A model generated the notes under the pieces. The model was not told the DNA's origin, did no database searches, and saw only the letters and a list, made by a program, of their open reading frames with translations. A program made the position numbers and the translations under genes. Source: Alloacidobacterium dinghuense (lineage in GTDB: Bacteria; Acidobacteriota; Terriglobia; Terriglobales; Acidobacteriaceae). From it: a stretch of 64,000 bases of DNA. Positions within the stretch are counted from its first letter, which is position 1. Every line of letters starts with the position of its first letter. Below, piece by piece: positions 17,832 to 25,740 of this stretch. Location: positions 1-64,000 of the forward strand of contig NZ_CP060394.1 in the NCBI RefSeq assembly GCF_014274465.1, read 5' to 3'.

Positions 17832-17945
17832 CGATTCCACTGCTGATTGAACATATCACCTGAGCGGTGACGCAAGACTCGCCCGCACCGGCGAAGACCG
17901 GGGTGAGATATTCGAATCCCACCCTTCCGGTCTCACAGGTGTTCG

Positions 17946-18737
17946 CTACTTCACCAGGTGCAGAGTGCGGCTCCAGCGGGTCTGGTCAAAGAAGTGAAGA
18001 ACGATGTGGAAGATGAATCCCACTCGATCCGCCATCGACGTCTTGTCAATCTGGTTCTCTGGAGTGACGAACGACCAATAGACAAAGAGCGGGCGGCCCA
18101 CAATGTTTTCCCTCGGTACGAAGCCCCAGTACCGGCTGTCCAGGCTCACCGGGCGATTGTCGCCCATGGCGAAATAATGGCCCGGCGGCACAACCAGGTC
18201 GTCACCCTGAATGTGCGTCGGAAGCTCGACGCTCCACTCCGCCGTCACGTCTCCAGCCTGCGAGGGTGGAACCGACGGGAAGTCGTCGCGATAAGGGAAG
18301 TAGCCTTCTTCGCTGGGCTTTGCGGCCAGCGGTTCATCCTGCGGCTGTCCGTTGAGGTAAACGATGCCGTTGCGCAGGTGGATATGGTCGCCCGGAATGC
18401 CGACAACGCGCTTGACGAGGAAAATGTGGTCGCCGTTGGGCTCGGCCACCGGCTTAAAGAAGACGATGATGTCGCCGCGTTTGACGTCGCGGTAATGCTC
18501 CCAGAACGCCCACTTGGCAGGCGGAGCCAGGGTCATGCGATCAACGAGTACGTGGTCGCCGATCAACAGCGTCTTTTCCATCGAAGCCGACGGAATTTCG
18601 AAATTCTGGAAGATGAAAGTGAGGGCAAAAAGGCCCAGCACGAGCACGCTGCAAATCGAGGCAATGAACTCAAGCGGAGTTTCTTCGTGGTGGGTCTGTT
18701 TCTTCTCTGACTGCGTTTTTTCCAGAATTTGTTCCAT
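17946..18737 (-). CDS. lepB: Signal peptidase I (copy 1)
   Basis: 263-aa membrane serine protease removing signal peptides from exported proteins. One N-terminal membrane segment (IASICSVLVLGLFALTFIF), catalytic Ser52 in PSASMEKTLL, general-base Lys109 in VKRVVGIPGD, and the box GDNRPVSLDSRYWGFV near the C-terminus. The frame is open to a GTG at 18761 that would overlap the upstream gene by 7 nt; ATG at 18737 is chosen. A long insert (about 130-185) between the Lys box and the GDN box is shared with its neighbour. Directly downstream of a second lepB paralogue. Confidence 0.93.
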   Translation of the reverse strand: MEQILEKTQSEKKQTHHEETPLEFIASICSVLVLGLFALTFIFQNFEIPSASMEKTLLIGDHVLVDRMTLAPPAKWAFWEHYRDVKRGDIIVFFKPVAEPNGDHIFLVKRVVGIPGDHIHLRNGIVYLNGQPQDEPLAAKPSEEGYFPYRDDFPSVPPSQAGDVTAEWSVELPTHIQGDDLVVPPGHYFAMGDNRPVSLDSRYWGFVPRENIVGRPLFVYWSFVTPENQIDKTSMADRVGFIFHIVLHFFDQTRWSRTLHLVK

Positions 18738-18754
18738 GTCTTTTCGTCTTGCGG

Positions 18755-19600
18755 TTACCACACAATGCGGAACATACGGTCCCAGCGGGCAAAATCCACA
18801 ACGCTGTTCACAGGATCCTTTTCGTGTCCGAGTCTATCACCTGGAAGGTCCGGCACATCTGTTGTAGAAGGTTTGCGTATAGAGAAATAGATGATAAACG
18901 GGCGTCCCACGACGTTCGGCTGGGGCACAAATCCCCAGTAACGGCTATCGCGGCTGTGGTTTCGATTATCGCCCAAAGCGAAGTAATGGCCCGGCGGCAC
19001 AATCAGATCGCCATTCTGAACATCATGGCGCATTTCCATCCACCAGCCCGTATCCACGCCCGGATCGGTATAGATCATCGTGGGAAACTGGTCGCGAAAA
19101 TTGTCCGAGTACGATCCTTCGTAGACCGCATAGGGTTCTGTTACCTGCTGTCCGTTCAGGAAGACCACTCCATCGTGCAAGTGCACACGGTCACCCGGAA
19201 CGGCAATGACGCGCTTCACAACGTGATCGGTCGGATCCAGCGGGAAGTGGAAAACGACAATATCGCCGCGCTGGATCTGACGATAAGGAAGCAACCACTT
19301 CCAGATTCCAGCGGGCGCATAGATCATCTTGTTAACCAGCAGGAAATCGCCCACAAGCAGCGTATGTTCCATCGATTCCGAAGGGATGCGGAATGGCTGC
19401 ACAATGAAGGTGAGCACAAAAAGCGCAATCACAATGATAGAGAGCAGTGACCGTCCCGTATCCAGCACCGTTGGGTAGACGATGTGATGCTTTTGCGCGG
19501 AACCGTGCAGAAATTTGGCTGGAGAGTCCGGCACTTCCGTAATCTCGGGCGCAACCGCAGTCTCTACGCTGGTTGCGAAACCCATCCCGGGCTCATTCAC
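18755..19600 (-). CDS. lepB: Signal peptidase I (copy 2)
   Basis: 281-aa paralogue of the next gene. N-terminal extension of about 45 residues, then a membrane segment (LLSIIVIALFVLTFIV), catalytic Ser76 in RIPSESMEHTLL, Lys129 in VKRVIAVPGD, and GDNRNHSRDSRYWGFV. Both catalytic residues are intact, so two active enzymes are likely. Its ATG at 19600 lies inside the 3' end of rnc (8-nt overlap), indicating translational coupling. Two adjacent LepB genes suggest either a recent tandem duplication with divergence or specialisation for different substrates. Confidence 0.93.
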   Translation of the reverse strand: MNEPGMGFATSVETAVAPEITEVPDSPAKFLHGSAQKHHIVYPTVLDTGRSLLSIIVIALFVLTFIVQPFRIPSESMEHTLLVGDFLLVNKMIYAPAGIWKWLLPYRQIQRGDIVVFHFPLDPTDHVVKRVIAVPGDRVHLHDGVVFLNGQQVTEPYAVYEGSYSDNFRDQFPTMIYTDPGVDTGWWMEMRHDVQNGDLIVPPGHYFALGDNRNHSRDSRYWGFVPQPNVVGRPFIIYFSIRKPSTTDVPDLPGDRLGHEKDPVNSVVDFARWDRMFRIVW

Positions 19601-20393
19601 CGGGAGCCTCCGAAGGTTCTTTCTCGGGTGGGGCCGAAGCAGCCACGTCCAGCAGCTTTTCCAGAGCCCGGCGGGCAGCTTCCTGCTCCGCCTTTTTCTT
19701 GGTTGTGCCGCTTCCGCGGGCGAGCGCCTTGCCCTGAGTTCCGTTGTCCGCCAGCCGCACTTCTACCGTAAAGCGCTTGCGGTGATCGGGCCCGGTTTCG
19801 CCCCTCACCACGTAGATAGGCTGCCCGCCCTTCTGTGCCTGGAGATACTCCTGCAGCGCGGATTTGTGGTCGCCGATGCTCCGGCCCTCAAGCAACTCCT
19901 TCTGCAACTCCATGACAGAGGGTGTGATGATCTCACGCTCCACGAAGTTGCGGGTTGTTTCGAGGCCGCCATCGAGGTAAAGGGCAGCGATCACCGCCTC
20001 CATGCAGTTGGCGAGCAGCGCCGCCTTTTTGCGGCCCCCGCTCCTTTCCTCGCCTTTGCCAAGGCGCAGATACCTTCCCAGCTTCAGGCGCGCGGCTACA
20101 TGTCCCAGGTGTTTGCGGCTCACAAGCGCCGAGCGCAGGCGCGTCAGTTCGCCTTCGCTGAGTTCGGGAAAGCGCCTGTACAGCGACTCGGCCACGAGCA
20201 GGCCAATGACCGCGTCGCCAAGGAACTCCATTTGTTCGTTATCTTCCGGGGGCGGCTGGCCGGCTTTTCCGCCTTCCGAGAGCTGAAATTCGTGAGCGAG
20301 GGAGCTATGCGTAAGCGCTTTGACGAGCAGGTGCTCCTGCTCGAACTTGTGTCCGAGTGCGCGTTCGAGCGTTTGAAATGCCGGTTGCCCCAT
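19593..20393 (-). CDS. rnc: Ribonuclease III
   Basis: 266-aa dsRNA endonuclease for rRNA and mRNA processing. Catalytic domain with signature NEQMEFLGDAVIG (E56 and D60 match the E. coli E41 and D45 positions), and a C-terminal dsRNA-binding domain (YVVRGETGPDHRKRFTVEV, then GTTKKKAEQEAARRALEKLL). Oddity: the second metal-site block reads LLANCMEAVIAALYLDGG, so the usual Asp (E. coli D114) is Asn129 while the following Glu is kept. A short Pro/Glu-rich tail follows the dsRBD. First gene of an overlapping rnc-lepB-lepB string; coupling of RNase III with signal peptidase is a known arrangement in many bacteria. Confidence 0.93.
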   Translation of the reverse strand: MGQPAFQTLERALGHKFEQEHLLVKALTHSSLAHEFQLSEGGKAGQPPPEDNEQMEFLGDAVIGLLVAESLYRRFPELSEGELTRLRSALVSRKHLGHVAARLKLGRYLRLGKGEERSGGRKKAALLANCMEAVIAALYLDGGLETTRNFVEREIITPSVMELQKELLEGRSIGDHKSALQEYLQAQKGGQPIYVVRGETGPDHRKRFTVEVRLADNGTQGKALARGSGTTKKKAEQEAARRALEKLLDVAASAPPEKEPSEAPGE

Positions 20394-20677
20394 TCGCGAT
20401 GCAGCTCTCTTTTTACTTTAGTCGATTTATTAGACGTACTTCAAAGATAGGCGGTGGCGGATGGGGTCGTAGGGCTTGGGCGGGACTGACAAGATTGTGT
20501 GGCTTCGGGCGCACTTTGACAAGATATACAACCTGGATTCGCGCACATATCCGTTCGCGGCTCGATGAGTGGATAGTGTTTTTCCTAAACTTGACCGGAC
20601 GGTACTATAGAGAGCATCATCAAATCACAAAAGGAAACCTCGCTTAAGCGGGAACACAATACCCGCAATCCGCTGAG

Positions 20678-20980
20678 ATGCGACATTCGCACCAATTCGG
20701 CAAGGTCTTTGTTCTGGCTCTGAGCCTGTTCTTGGTGTTTTTCATGACCGCCGAAGTTTCTCACTCTCATTCTGCGGATCCAGCTTCTCTCGTAGCGGCA
20801 GATCATTGTCAATTTTGTACGACGGCTCACGTTGCCACACCCAGTCAGCCAGCCTGGCTCACTGAATATGTCCTTCATCTCATCTGCCACGTTTCCATCG
20901 GCGAGCCCCGCCTGGAATCCGGCCTAACTGTTTTCACATCATTTATTCGTCCTCCGCCCACTGATTCGGCTATCGCCTAA
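20678..20980 (+). CDS. Small exported Cys/His-containing protein (DUF2946-like)
   Basis: 100-aa protein with an N-terminal signal or anchor segment (VFVLALSLFLVFFMTAEVSH), a His-rich stretch (HSHSADP), a DHCQFCTTAH motif (C44, C47) and a third Cys at 70, ending in FIRPPPTDSAIA. This layout resembles small DUF2946-like proteins found beside outer-membrane receptors, some of them linked to copper, but the match is by pattern only. It lies 44 bp upstream of an Oar-like TonB receptor gene on the same strand, suggesting an operon. Possible metal binding is inference. The 284-bp region before it holds a palindromic CGCTTAAGCG but no other gene. Confidence 0.6.
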   Translation: MRHSHQFGKVFVLALSLFLVFFMTAEVSHSHSADPASLVAADHCQFCTTAHVATPSQPAWLTEYVLHLICHVSIGEPRLESGLTVFTSFIRPPPTDSAIA

Positions 20981-21024
20981 GCGGTATTACCCCAACAAAT
21001 CAGTGAAAATCTGGAGGCTTTACT

Positions 21025-23736
21025 ATGCGCACTCTTGGTCGCGCCATTCTTCTTTGCGCGTTCGTGTTTCTGTCTTCAACGATCCTTACTCACGTTTTTG
21101 CTCAATCCAACTCCGGCTCTGTCAGCGGCACAGTTACTGACGCCACGGGAGCCGTCGTACCCGGAGCCTCTGTCACCATAGAGAACCCGGTCAGCGGGTA
21201 TTCGAGAAGTACAACAACCGACAACACAGGCCGTTTCCAGTTCACGAACGTCCCGTTCAATCCATATCACCTGACGACAAGCAAGCAGGGATTTGACACC
21301 TCAGCTCAGGATGTTGACGTCAGTTCCGTTGTTCCTGTCACCGCAAACATCAACCTCAAGGTTGGCGAGGCAGCGGTGACGACGGTAGTTGTCACCGGCG
21401 AAGACCTGGTCGAGAACGACACGACCATGCATACTGACATTGACCGCGGACTTTTCCAGAAGCTGCCGCTGGAAAGCCAGTCATCTTCTGTGAGTTCGCT
21501 GGTGACGCTGGCGTCGCCTGGTGTTGCTGCAGACTCCAACGGCCTCTTCCATGGCATGGGCGACCATGCTTCGAATTCCTTCTCTGTGGATGGACAGCCG
21601 ATCACCGACCAGCAGAGCAAAGTGTTTTCCAATCAGATCCCTGCTGATTCGGTCCAGTCCCTTGAAGTGATCGACGGCGCGCCACCTGCCGAGTACGGTG
21701 ACAAGACAAGCCTTGTCATCAAAGTGACCACGCGTTCCGGCCAAGGCCTGAAAAAGCCAACCGGCAGCATCAACACTTCATACGGCACCTTCGGATCCGT
21801 TACCGGTGGTTTCGATCTTGGCTATGGCGGTGACAACTGGGGCAATTTCATCAGCGCCGACGGCCTCAATACCAGCCGTTTTCTCGATCCGCCGGAGTTC
21901 AAGGTTTTCCACGCCAAGGGCAACGAGGAAAACATCTTCGACCGTGTCGATTACAACCTGACCCAGGCCGACTCTCTCCACCTGAACCTGAACTACACAC
22001 GCTCCTGGTTCCAGACCCCCAACGCCTATGACAACCTGAACGTCTTCGATCAGTTCGGCAACAGCCTCGGCGAGACCGACCAGAAATCGAAGATTGAAAC
22101 GTACAATATCGCGCCCACCTATACACGCCTGATCAGCAACAGCTCGGTATTCAACTTCGGCGGGTACGTCCGCAAAGACGCTTATAATTACTACCCCAGT
22201 GGCAACCTGCTTGCTGACCTCGGGCCGATTCAGTCAGAGAGTATCAAGCAGCAGCGCTCGCTTCTGAATACCGGTGCCCATACAGACATCTCATATGTGA
22301 AGGGCATTCATAATGCCAAGGTCGGCGCCGTTTACGAACAGACCTTCCTGCGCGAGCACAACAGTCTTGGCATTGTCAATCCAGACACAAATGCGCCCTG
22401 CCTGGACATCAATGGAAACCCTCTCAATGGATTCACCGATCCCTCGCAGTGCGCCGCTGCCGGTGACACGCCGAATCCTAACTTTAATCCCACCCTTCTT
22501 CCCTATGACCTCACGCGCGGCGGAAGCAACTATCTTTTCTTCGGGCATACGGATGTAAAGGAGCTCTCTATGTATGCTGAAGACCAGATCAAGACGGGCA
22601 ATTGGCTCTTCAACGTCGGCATTCGCGGCGATTTGTATAACGGCCTGGTTCGCGAGCGCCAGGCAGAGCCGCGCCTGGGAATCGCATACAGCATCAAGCC
22701 TTCGAACACGGTCCTGCGAGTCTCTTATGCGCGCACACTGGAAACGCCATTTAATGAGAATCTCGTTCTTTCCAGCACCGGATGCGGCGATCCCGTTCTT
22801 TCTCCGATACTCCTCTGCACGCCAGGAGTCAGCGGCAGATTGAATCCGGGCTTCCGCAACGAGTTCCACGCCGGATTCCAGCAGGCCTTCGGCAAATATG
22901 CGGTCATCAGCGGCGAGTACATCTGGAAGTACACCCACAATGCGTTCGACTTCAGCATTCTCGGCAATACGCCTATCTTCTTCCCTATCGACTGGCACAA
23001 CTCTAAGATTCCGGGATTCACTCTGCGCGCCGATGTGCCCAACTTCCATAACATCAGCGCGTTTGTAGTGATGTCGTCGGTGGCGGCGCGCTTCTTCCCG
23101 CCGCAGATTGCAGGCGCGGGCGCGACCGTCGGACAGAGTGGCTTTCCCTTCCGCATCGACCACGATGAGCGCTACAACGAGACCACGCACATCCAGTACC
23201 AGATGCCCTTCCGCAAAAGCACCTGGTATTCGTTCAACTGGAGATACGACAGCGGGCTGGTTGCCGGCAACGCACCGTGTTATGGGTTGACGGATCCAAA
23301 CAGCCCCTGCCTGCTCTCCTCGACGCAACTCAACGGTCAACCGGCGATCAAACTGGTGAATGCCTTCGGTGCGCCACTTACAGGCGACCAGGAGTTCCAG
23401 GCCGGTTTCGCCTGCAACGGCGTCAAAGCGACTCCCTATAGCCCTTTGCCTGGCGTTTGCCTGGCCTCGCAATTCTCCTCGAGCCTGATCTCAATTCCCG
23501 CCCCGGGTACCGGTAACAATGATACGAACCCGCAGCGAATCCAGCCGCGTAGCCTTTTCGACATGGCTATGGGAGACGACAACATCTTCAGCGGCGACCG
23601 TTATCGCTGGGGCGCACGCGTTACGGCTGTCAACGTGACGAACAAGTACGCGCTCTACAACTTCCTCTCCACCTTCAGCGGTACGCACTACGTTACGCCA
23701 CGGGCGATCACAGGACAGATCAGCTTCTCATTCTGA
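21025..23736 (+). CDS. Oar-like TonB-dependent receptor
   Basis: 903-aa outer-membrane protein. Signal peptide (LLCAFVFLSSTILTHVFAQ), then a carboxypeptidase regulatory-like domain (SGSVSGTVTDATGAVVPGAS, residues about 31-110), a plug (LESQSSSVSSLVTLASPGV; DNSFSVDGQPI-like region) and a large barrel ending in TGQISFSF, the C-terminal Phe expected for BAM insertion. GGAGG about 8 nt before the ATG supports the start. Linked to a small Cys/His exported protein upstream. Substrate unknown; if the upstream protein binds metal, a metal complex is a reasonable guess. Confidence 0.88.
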   Translation: MRTLGRAILLCAFVFLSSTILTHVFAQSNSGSVSGTVTDATGAVVPGASVTIENPVSGYSRSTTTDNTGRFQFTNVPFNPYHLTTSKQGFDTSAQDVDVSSVVPVTANINLKVGEAAVTTVVVTGEDLVENDTTMHTDIDRGLFQKLPLESQSSSVSSLVTLASPGVAADSNGLFHGMGDHASNSFSVDGQPITDQQSKVFSNQIPADSVQSLEVIDGAPPAEYGDKTSLVIKVTTRSGQGLKKPTGSINTSYGTFGSVTGGFDLGYGGDNWGNFISADGLNTSRFLDPPEFKVFHAKGNEENIFDRVDYNLTQADSLHLNLNYTRSWFQTPNAYDNLNVFDQFGNSLGETDQKSKIETYNIAPTYTRLISNSSVFNFGGYVRKDAYNYYPSGNLLADLGPIQSESIKQQRSLLNTGAHTDISYVKGIHNAKVGAVYEQTFLREHNSLGIVNPDTNAPCLDINGNPLNGFTDPSQCAAAGDTPNPNFNPTLLPYDLTRGGSNYLFFGHTDVKELSMYAEDQIKTGNWLFNVGIRGDLYNGLVRERQAEPRLGIAYSIKPSNTVLRVSYARTLETPFNENLVLSSTGCGDPVLSPILLCTPGVSGRLNPGFRNEFHAGFQQAFGKYAVISGEYIWKYTHNAFDFSILGNTPIFFPIDWHNSKIPGFTLRADVPNFHNISAFVVMSSVAARFFPPQIAGAGATVGQSGFPFRIDHDERYNETTHIQYQMPFRKSTWYSFNWRYDSGLVAGNAPCYGLTDPNSPCLLSSTQLNGQPAIKLVNAFGAPLTGDQEFQAGFACNGVKATPYSPLPGVCLASQFSSSLISIPAPGTGNNDTNPQRIQPRSLFDMAMGDDNIFSGDRYRWGARVTAVNVTNKYALYNFLSTFSGTHYVTPRAITGQISFSF

Positions 23737-23890
23737 AAGGCAATGTTCGCGGCATTACTATGTGACGCCGCGAGCATGGCAGCAGTGGTTGGCCTTCCAT
23801 TTTTTTGATCACCCTCACCGGAACCGGAGAAGCATCTTGGGCAATAAGCAGGAGCTTGTTGCCCAGGATGATCTTAGGGACAACTGCCTT

Positions 23891-24049
23891 ATGCCTCGGT
23901 ATCTAGTCTTTGGCAGGAGTAGTAAACAAAGAATTCGCGGAATCCGATGGAGGCGTTGTGAAGTTCTGTCTCTTCTGTTCCTGGTCATGTTGATGACCGT
24001 TCTGGCAGCATTCCTCACAGTCTGGTATGAGTTCCATCACGTCGACTAG
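23891..24049 (+). CDS. Possible small single-pass membrane protein
   Basis: A 52-codon frame reading a basic N-terminus (RSSKQRIRGIRWRRCE) and one strong hydrophobic segment (VLSLLFLVMLMTVLAAFLTVWY), ending in EFHHVD: the layout of a type II small membrane protein with positive-inside topology. AGGG about 11 nt upstream is a weak ribosome binding site. The frame is open from 23762 but the upstream part looks non-coding. No family recognised; may be spurious. Confidence 0.35.
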   Translation: MPRYLVFGRSSKQRIRGIRWRRCEVLSLLFLVMLMTVLAAFLTVWYEFHHVD

Positions 24050-24311
24050 ATCCTCCCTGGTTTCCGGTTAGTCGGCTATACGGAAGTTTGCCGGATCGGG
24101 GATCGGGAGGCTTGTCAGCGCGGAGACCAGTGGTGATCGTCCGGCCCAGACGCTTGGCGATGCGCTGGGCAAGCGCTAAGCCCACTCGACAGTTCATCGA
24201 TGTCGCGCTCGAATCCGGCAAACACGACCGACAAACTAGCCATCGCCGGGGTGCCCCCTGTCTCGCTTTTGAGACATGGAATTGCCTTGCGCAGCAAGGC
24301 CAGGGTGAAAG
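24050..24311. other. Non-coding or decayed region upstream of a REP-like repeat
   Basis: No convincing intact gene. On the reverse strand two overlapping frames read SLSVVFAGFERDIDEL and GLALAQRIAKRLGRTI, which could be parts of one frameshifted gene, but I recognise no family and the stretch is short. A dispersed-repeat-like double hairpin follows at 24312. Confidence 0.3.
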
Positions 24312-24366
24312 CATCGGCCTTTAGGCCGATGAATAGCCACCAAAAACAAAAGGGGCTTCAGCCCCT
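24312..24366. repeat. REP-like double hairpin
   Basis: Two short perfect hairpins lie 19 bp apart: CATCGGCC-TTTA-GGCCGATG (24312-24331) and AGGGGC-TTCA-GCCCCT (24351-24366). An A-rich linker ending in AAAACAAA joins them. The paired-hairpin layout is typical of dispersed intergenic repeats and resembles ones I know from acidobacterial genomes; only this copy is in the window, so its repeat nature is not shown here. Confidence 0.45.
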
Positions 24367-24413
24367 GGCTTCATTGCACGAACCGTCTGTCAAAAAGAAT
24401 TCACAGGCTCCTC

Positions 24414-24443
24414 TTGACATATAGTTGCCTTAGCAACTATCAT
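24414..24443 (+). promoter_or_regulatory. Promoter of the MarR-family gene
   Basis: A consensus -35 TTGACA (24414-24419) and a -10 TATCAT (24438-24443) are separated by 18 bp. Initiation about 7 nt downstream would fall on the ATG at 24450, so the transcript may be leaderless; no Shine-Dalgarno site is seen before that ATG. Confidence 0.6.
24421..24440. promoter_or_regulatory. Palindromic operator overlapping the MarR-family promoter
   Basis: ATAGTTGC-CTTA-GCAACTAT is a perfect 8-bp inverted repeat filling the space between the -35 and -10 elements. The size and TTGC/GCAA core match MarR-type operators, so binding of the encoded regulator would block its own promoter (autorepression). Inference from position and symmetry. 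Confidence 0.65.
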
Positions 24444-24449
24444 GATTTC

Positions 24450-24923
24450 ATGAAGAAGAACATTCCATCCGAAGTACAGGTCAGCGGACTGGAAGCGCAT
24501 CTCGGCTACTGGCTTCGCTTCGTCTCGAACTCTGTCTCGGCGGAGTTTGCACGCAAGGTCGCGGCCGAGGGCGTCACAGTCTCGGAATGGGTGGTGATGC
24601 GCGTCCTGTTCGACCATAACGAGATGCAGCCCAAGGAACTGGCCACAGCAATCGGGATGACAAAAGGACCGGTTTCACGCTTGATCGATAGGCTGCTGGC
24701 CAAAAAGCTGATCGCGCGCCGGGCGCATGCGTCCGATGGCCGTGCGCAGATCGTTCGATTGACGCCGGGTGGCCGGGCGCTGGTGCCGAAGCTGGCCGCG
24801 CTGGCGGATGCGAACGACGCGGAGTTCTTCGCGCACTTTTCCGAAGCCGAAAAGCACCAGCTGGTGAAGGCGATGCGCAAAACGGTGGAAGTACACGGAT
24901 TGTCGGCGGTCCCAGTGGAATAG
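24450..24923 (+). CDS. MarR family transcriptional regulator
   Basis: 157-aa winged-helix regulator. The DNA-binding domain spans about residues 45-115: LTVSEW-like helix (VTVSEWVVMRVLF), recognition region ELATAIGMTKGPVSRLIDRL, and wing GLI/KKLIARRAHASDGRAQIVRL with the conserved DxR. Helical dimerisation ends flank it. The start at 24450 (MKKNIPSEVQ) follows a good promoter and operator. The downstream DUF1398 gene begins 67 bp later and is probably co-transcribed. The ligand is unknown. Confidence 0.93.
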   Translation: MKKNIPSEVQVSGLEAHLGYWLRFVSNSVSAEFARKVAAEGVTVSEWVVMRVLFDHNEMQPKELATAIGMTKGPVSRLIDRLLAKKLIARRAHASDGRAQIVRLTPGGRALVPKLAALADANDAEFFAHFSEAEKHQLVKAMRKTVEVHGLSAVPVE

Positions 24924-24990
24924 AACGCACCTGTCCAGGCGGGCGAGGCTTCGCCGCCTCAGCTAATTCACAAGAAACAAAGGAGTGTTT

Positions 24991-25422
24991 ATGCCAATCA
25001 ACGTTAGCGAAAGGGAAACAATGTTAGACGAACAGACAGTGGCAGTGATGACCGAGTGCAGCGTGGGATCGATCGAGGGAAAGCTGCGCTTTCCGCAGGT
25101 CCTTGAGAAACTGGCAGCGATCGGGGTCGAGTCCTATCACGCCGATCTCTACCGCCAGGAAAAGACCTACTACCTGCCGAGCGGCGAATCGCACGCCGAG
25201 GAGCTTGCATTCGGCGACTATCAGGTAGCGGATGCCTTTGACATGAGCGGCGTGCGTCGCGCTTTGTTGCGCGTGCAGCAACAGCAGACCAGCTATCTCG
25301 AATTCATCGAGGAGATTGCTGTCTCAGGAGTGGCGCATTACTGGGTCTACATCGGAGGAAGGCGGGCAATCTATGCCAGCCGACGTGGCGAAGAGTGGGT
25401 CGAGTGGTTCCCGCTGCCCTGA
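24991..25422 (+). CDS. DUF1398 family protein
   Basis: 143-aa cytoplasmic protein with the DUF1398 pattern: LRFPQVLEKLAAIGVESYHAD near residue 27, a Tyr-rich strand pair (KTYYLPSGESH), YLEFIEEIAVSGVAHYWVYI, and a C-terminal RRAIYASRRGEEWVEWFPLP block. Function unknown; the family is widespread and small. AAGGAG 5-6 nt before the ATG at 24991 supports this start over the GTG at 24985. Lies downstream of the MarR gene, so it may be its regulatory target. Confidence 0.8.
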   Translation: MPINVSERETMLDEQTVAVMTECSVGSIEGKLRFPQVLEKLAAIGVESYHADLYRQEKTYYLPSGESHAEELAFGDYQVADAFDMSGVRRALLRVQQQQTSYLEFIEEIAVSGVAHYWVYIGGRRAIYASRRGEEWVEWFPLP

Positions 25423-25654
25423 ATTCTGTCTCTGGCAGATCCGGCCCATCGGAAATTCTGTCAAGAGGCAAAACGTCAAATAAATATGCAACTAACTGAA
25501 TCTAAAAGACAAAAAACTGGCGCAAATTGGCGTGTTTTTGCACTGAAATTGCTATTCTGGAATAGAGGGATCTTTTCAGGAATTCGATTCCTGCTTCCAT
25601 CAGACCCCCTGCTAAGTGATTGAAAACACTAGAAACGATCTAAAGCCATTAATA

Positions 25655-25695
25655 TCAATAATATAGCGGGGGATGATCCCCCGCTATATTATTGA
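25655..25695. terminator. Long perfect hairpin between convergent genes
   Basis: A 19-bp perfect stem (25655-25673 with 25677-25695) closes a TGA loop. The core is GCGGGGGA/TCCCCCGC with AT-rich outer arms (AATAATATA/TATATTATT) and no long U tract. It sits between the convergent DUF1398 and aldo/keto reductase genes and may act as a bidirectional terminator, or may be a small palindromic repeat element. The preceding 25423-25654 holds nothing I recognise. Confidence 0.6.
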
Positions 25696-25740
25696 AAACA
25701 AAGGAAACCCTACCGCAGAGTGGGGGAGGGGGTGTAAGCC

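Noticed and set aside
20487-20525. Two TGACAAGAT repeats 30 bp apart upstream of the small Cys/His protein gene
   Set aside because: Too short and too far (about 150-190 bp) from the start codon to support a regulatory call.
22291-23472. 393-codon reverse-strand reading frame opposite the Oar-like receptor
   Set aside because: Lies wholly antisense to a well-supported TonB receptor; composition (Arg/Glu/Ala-rich) and lack of motifs are those of a GC-driven shadow frame.
24115-24297. Overlapping reverse frames with GLALAQRIAKRLGRTI, considered as the end of a histidine kinase or recombinase
   Set aside because: Needs a frameshift, lacks any other kinase or recombinase motif, and is too short to assign.
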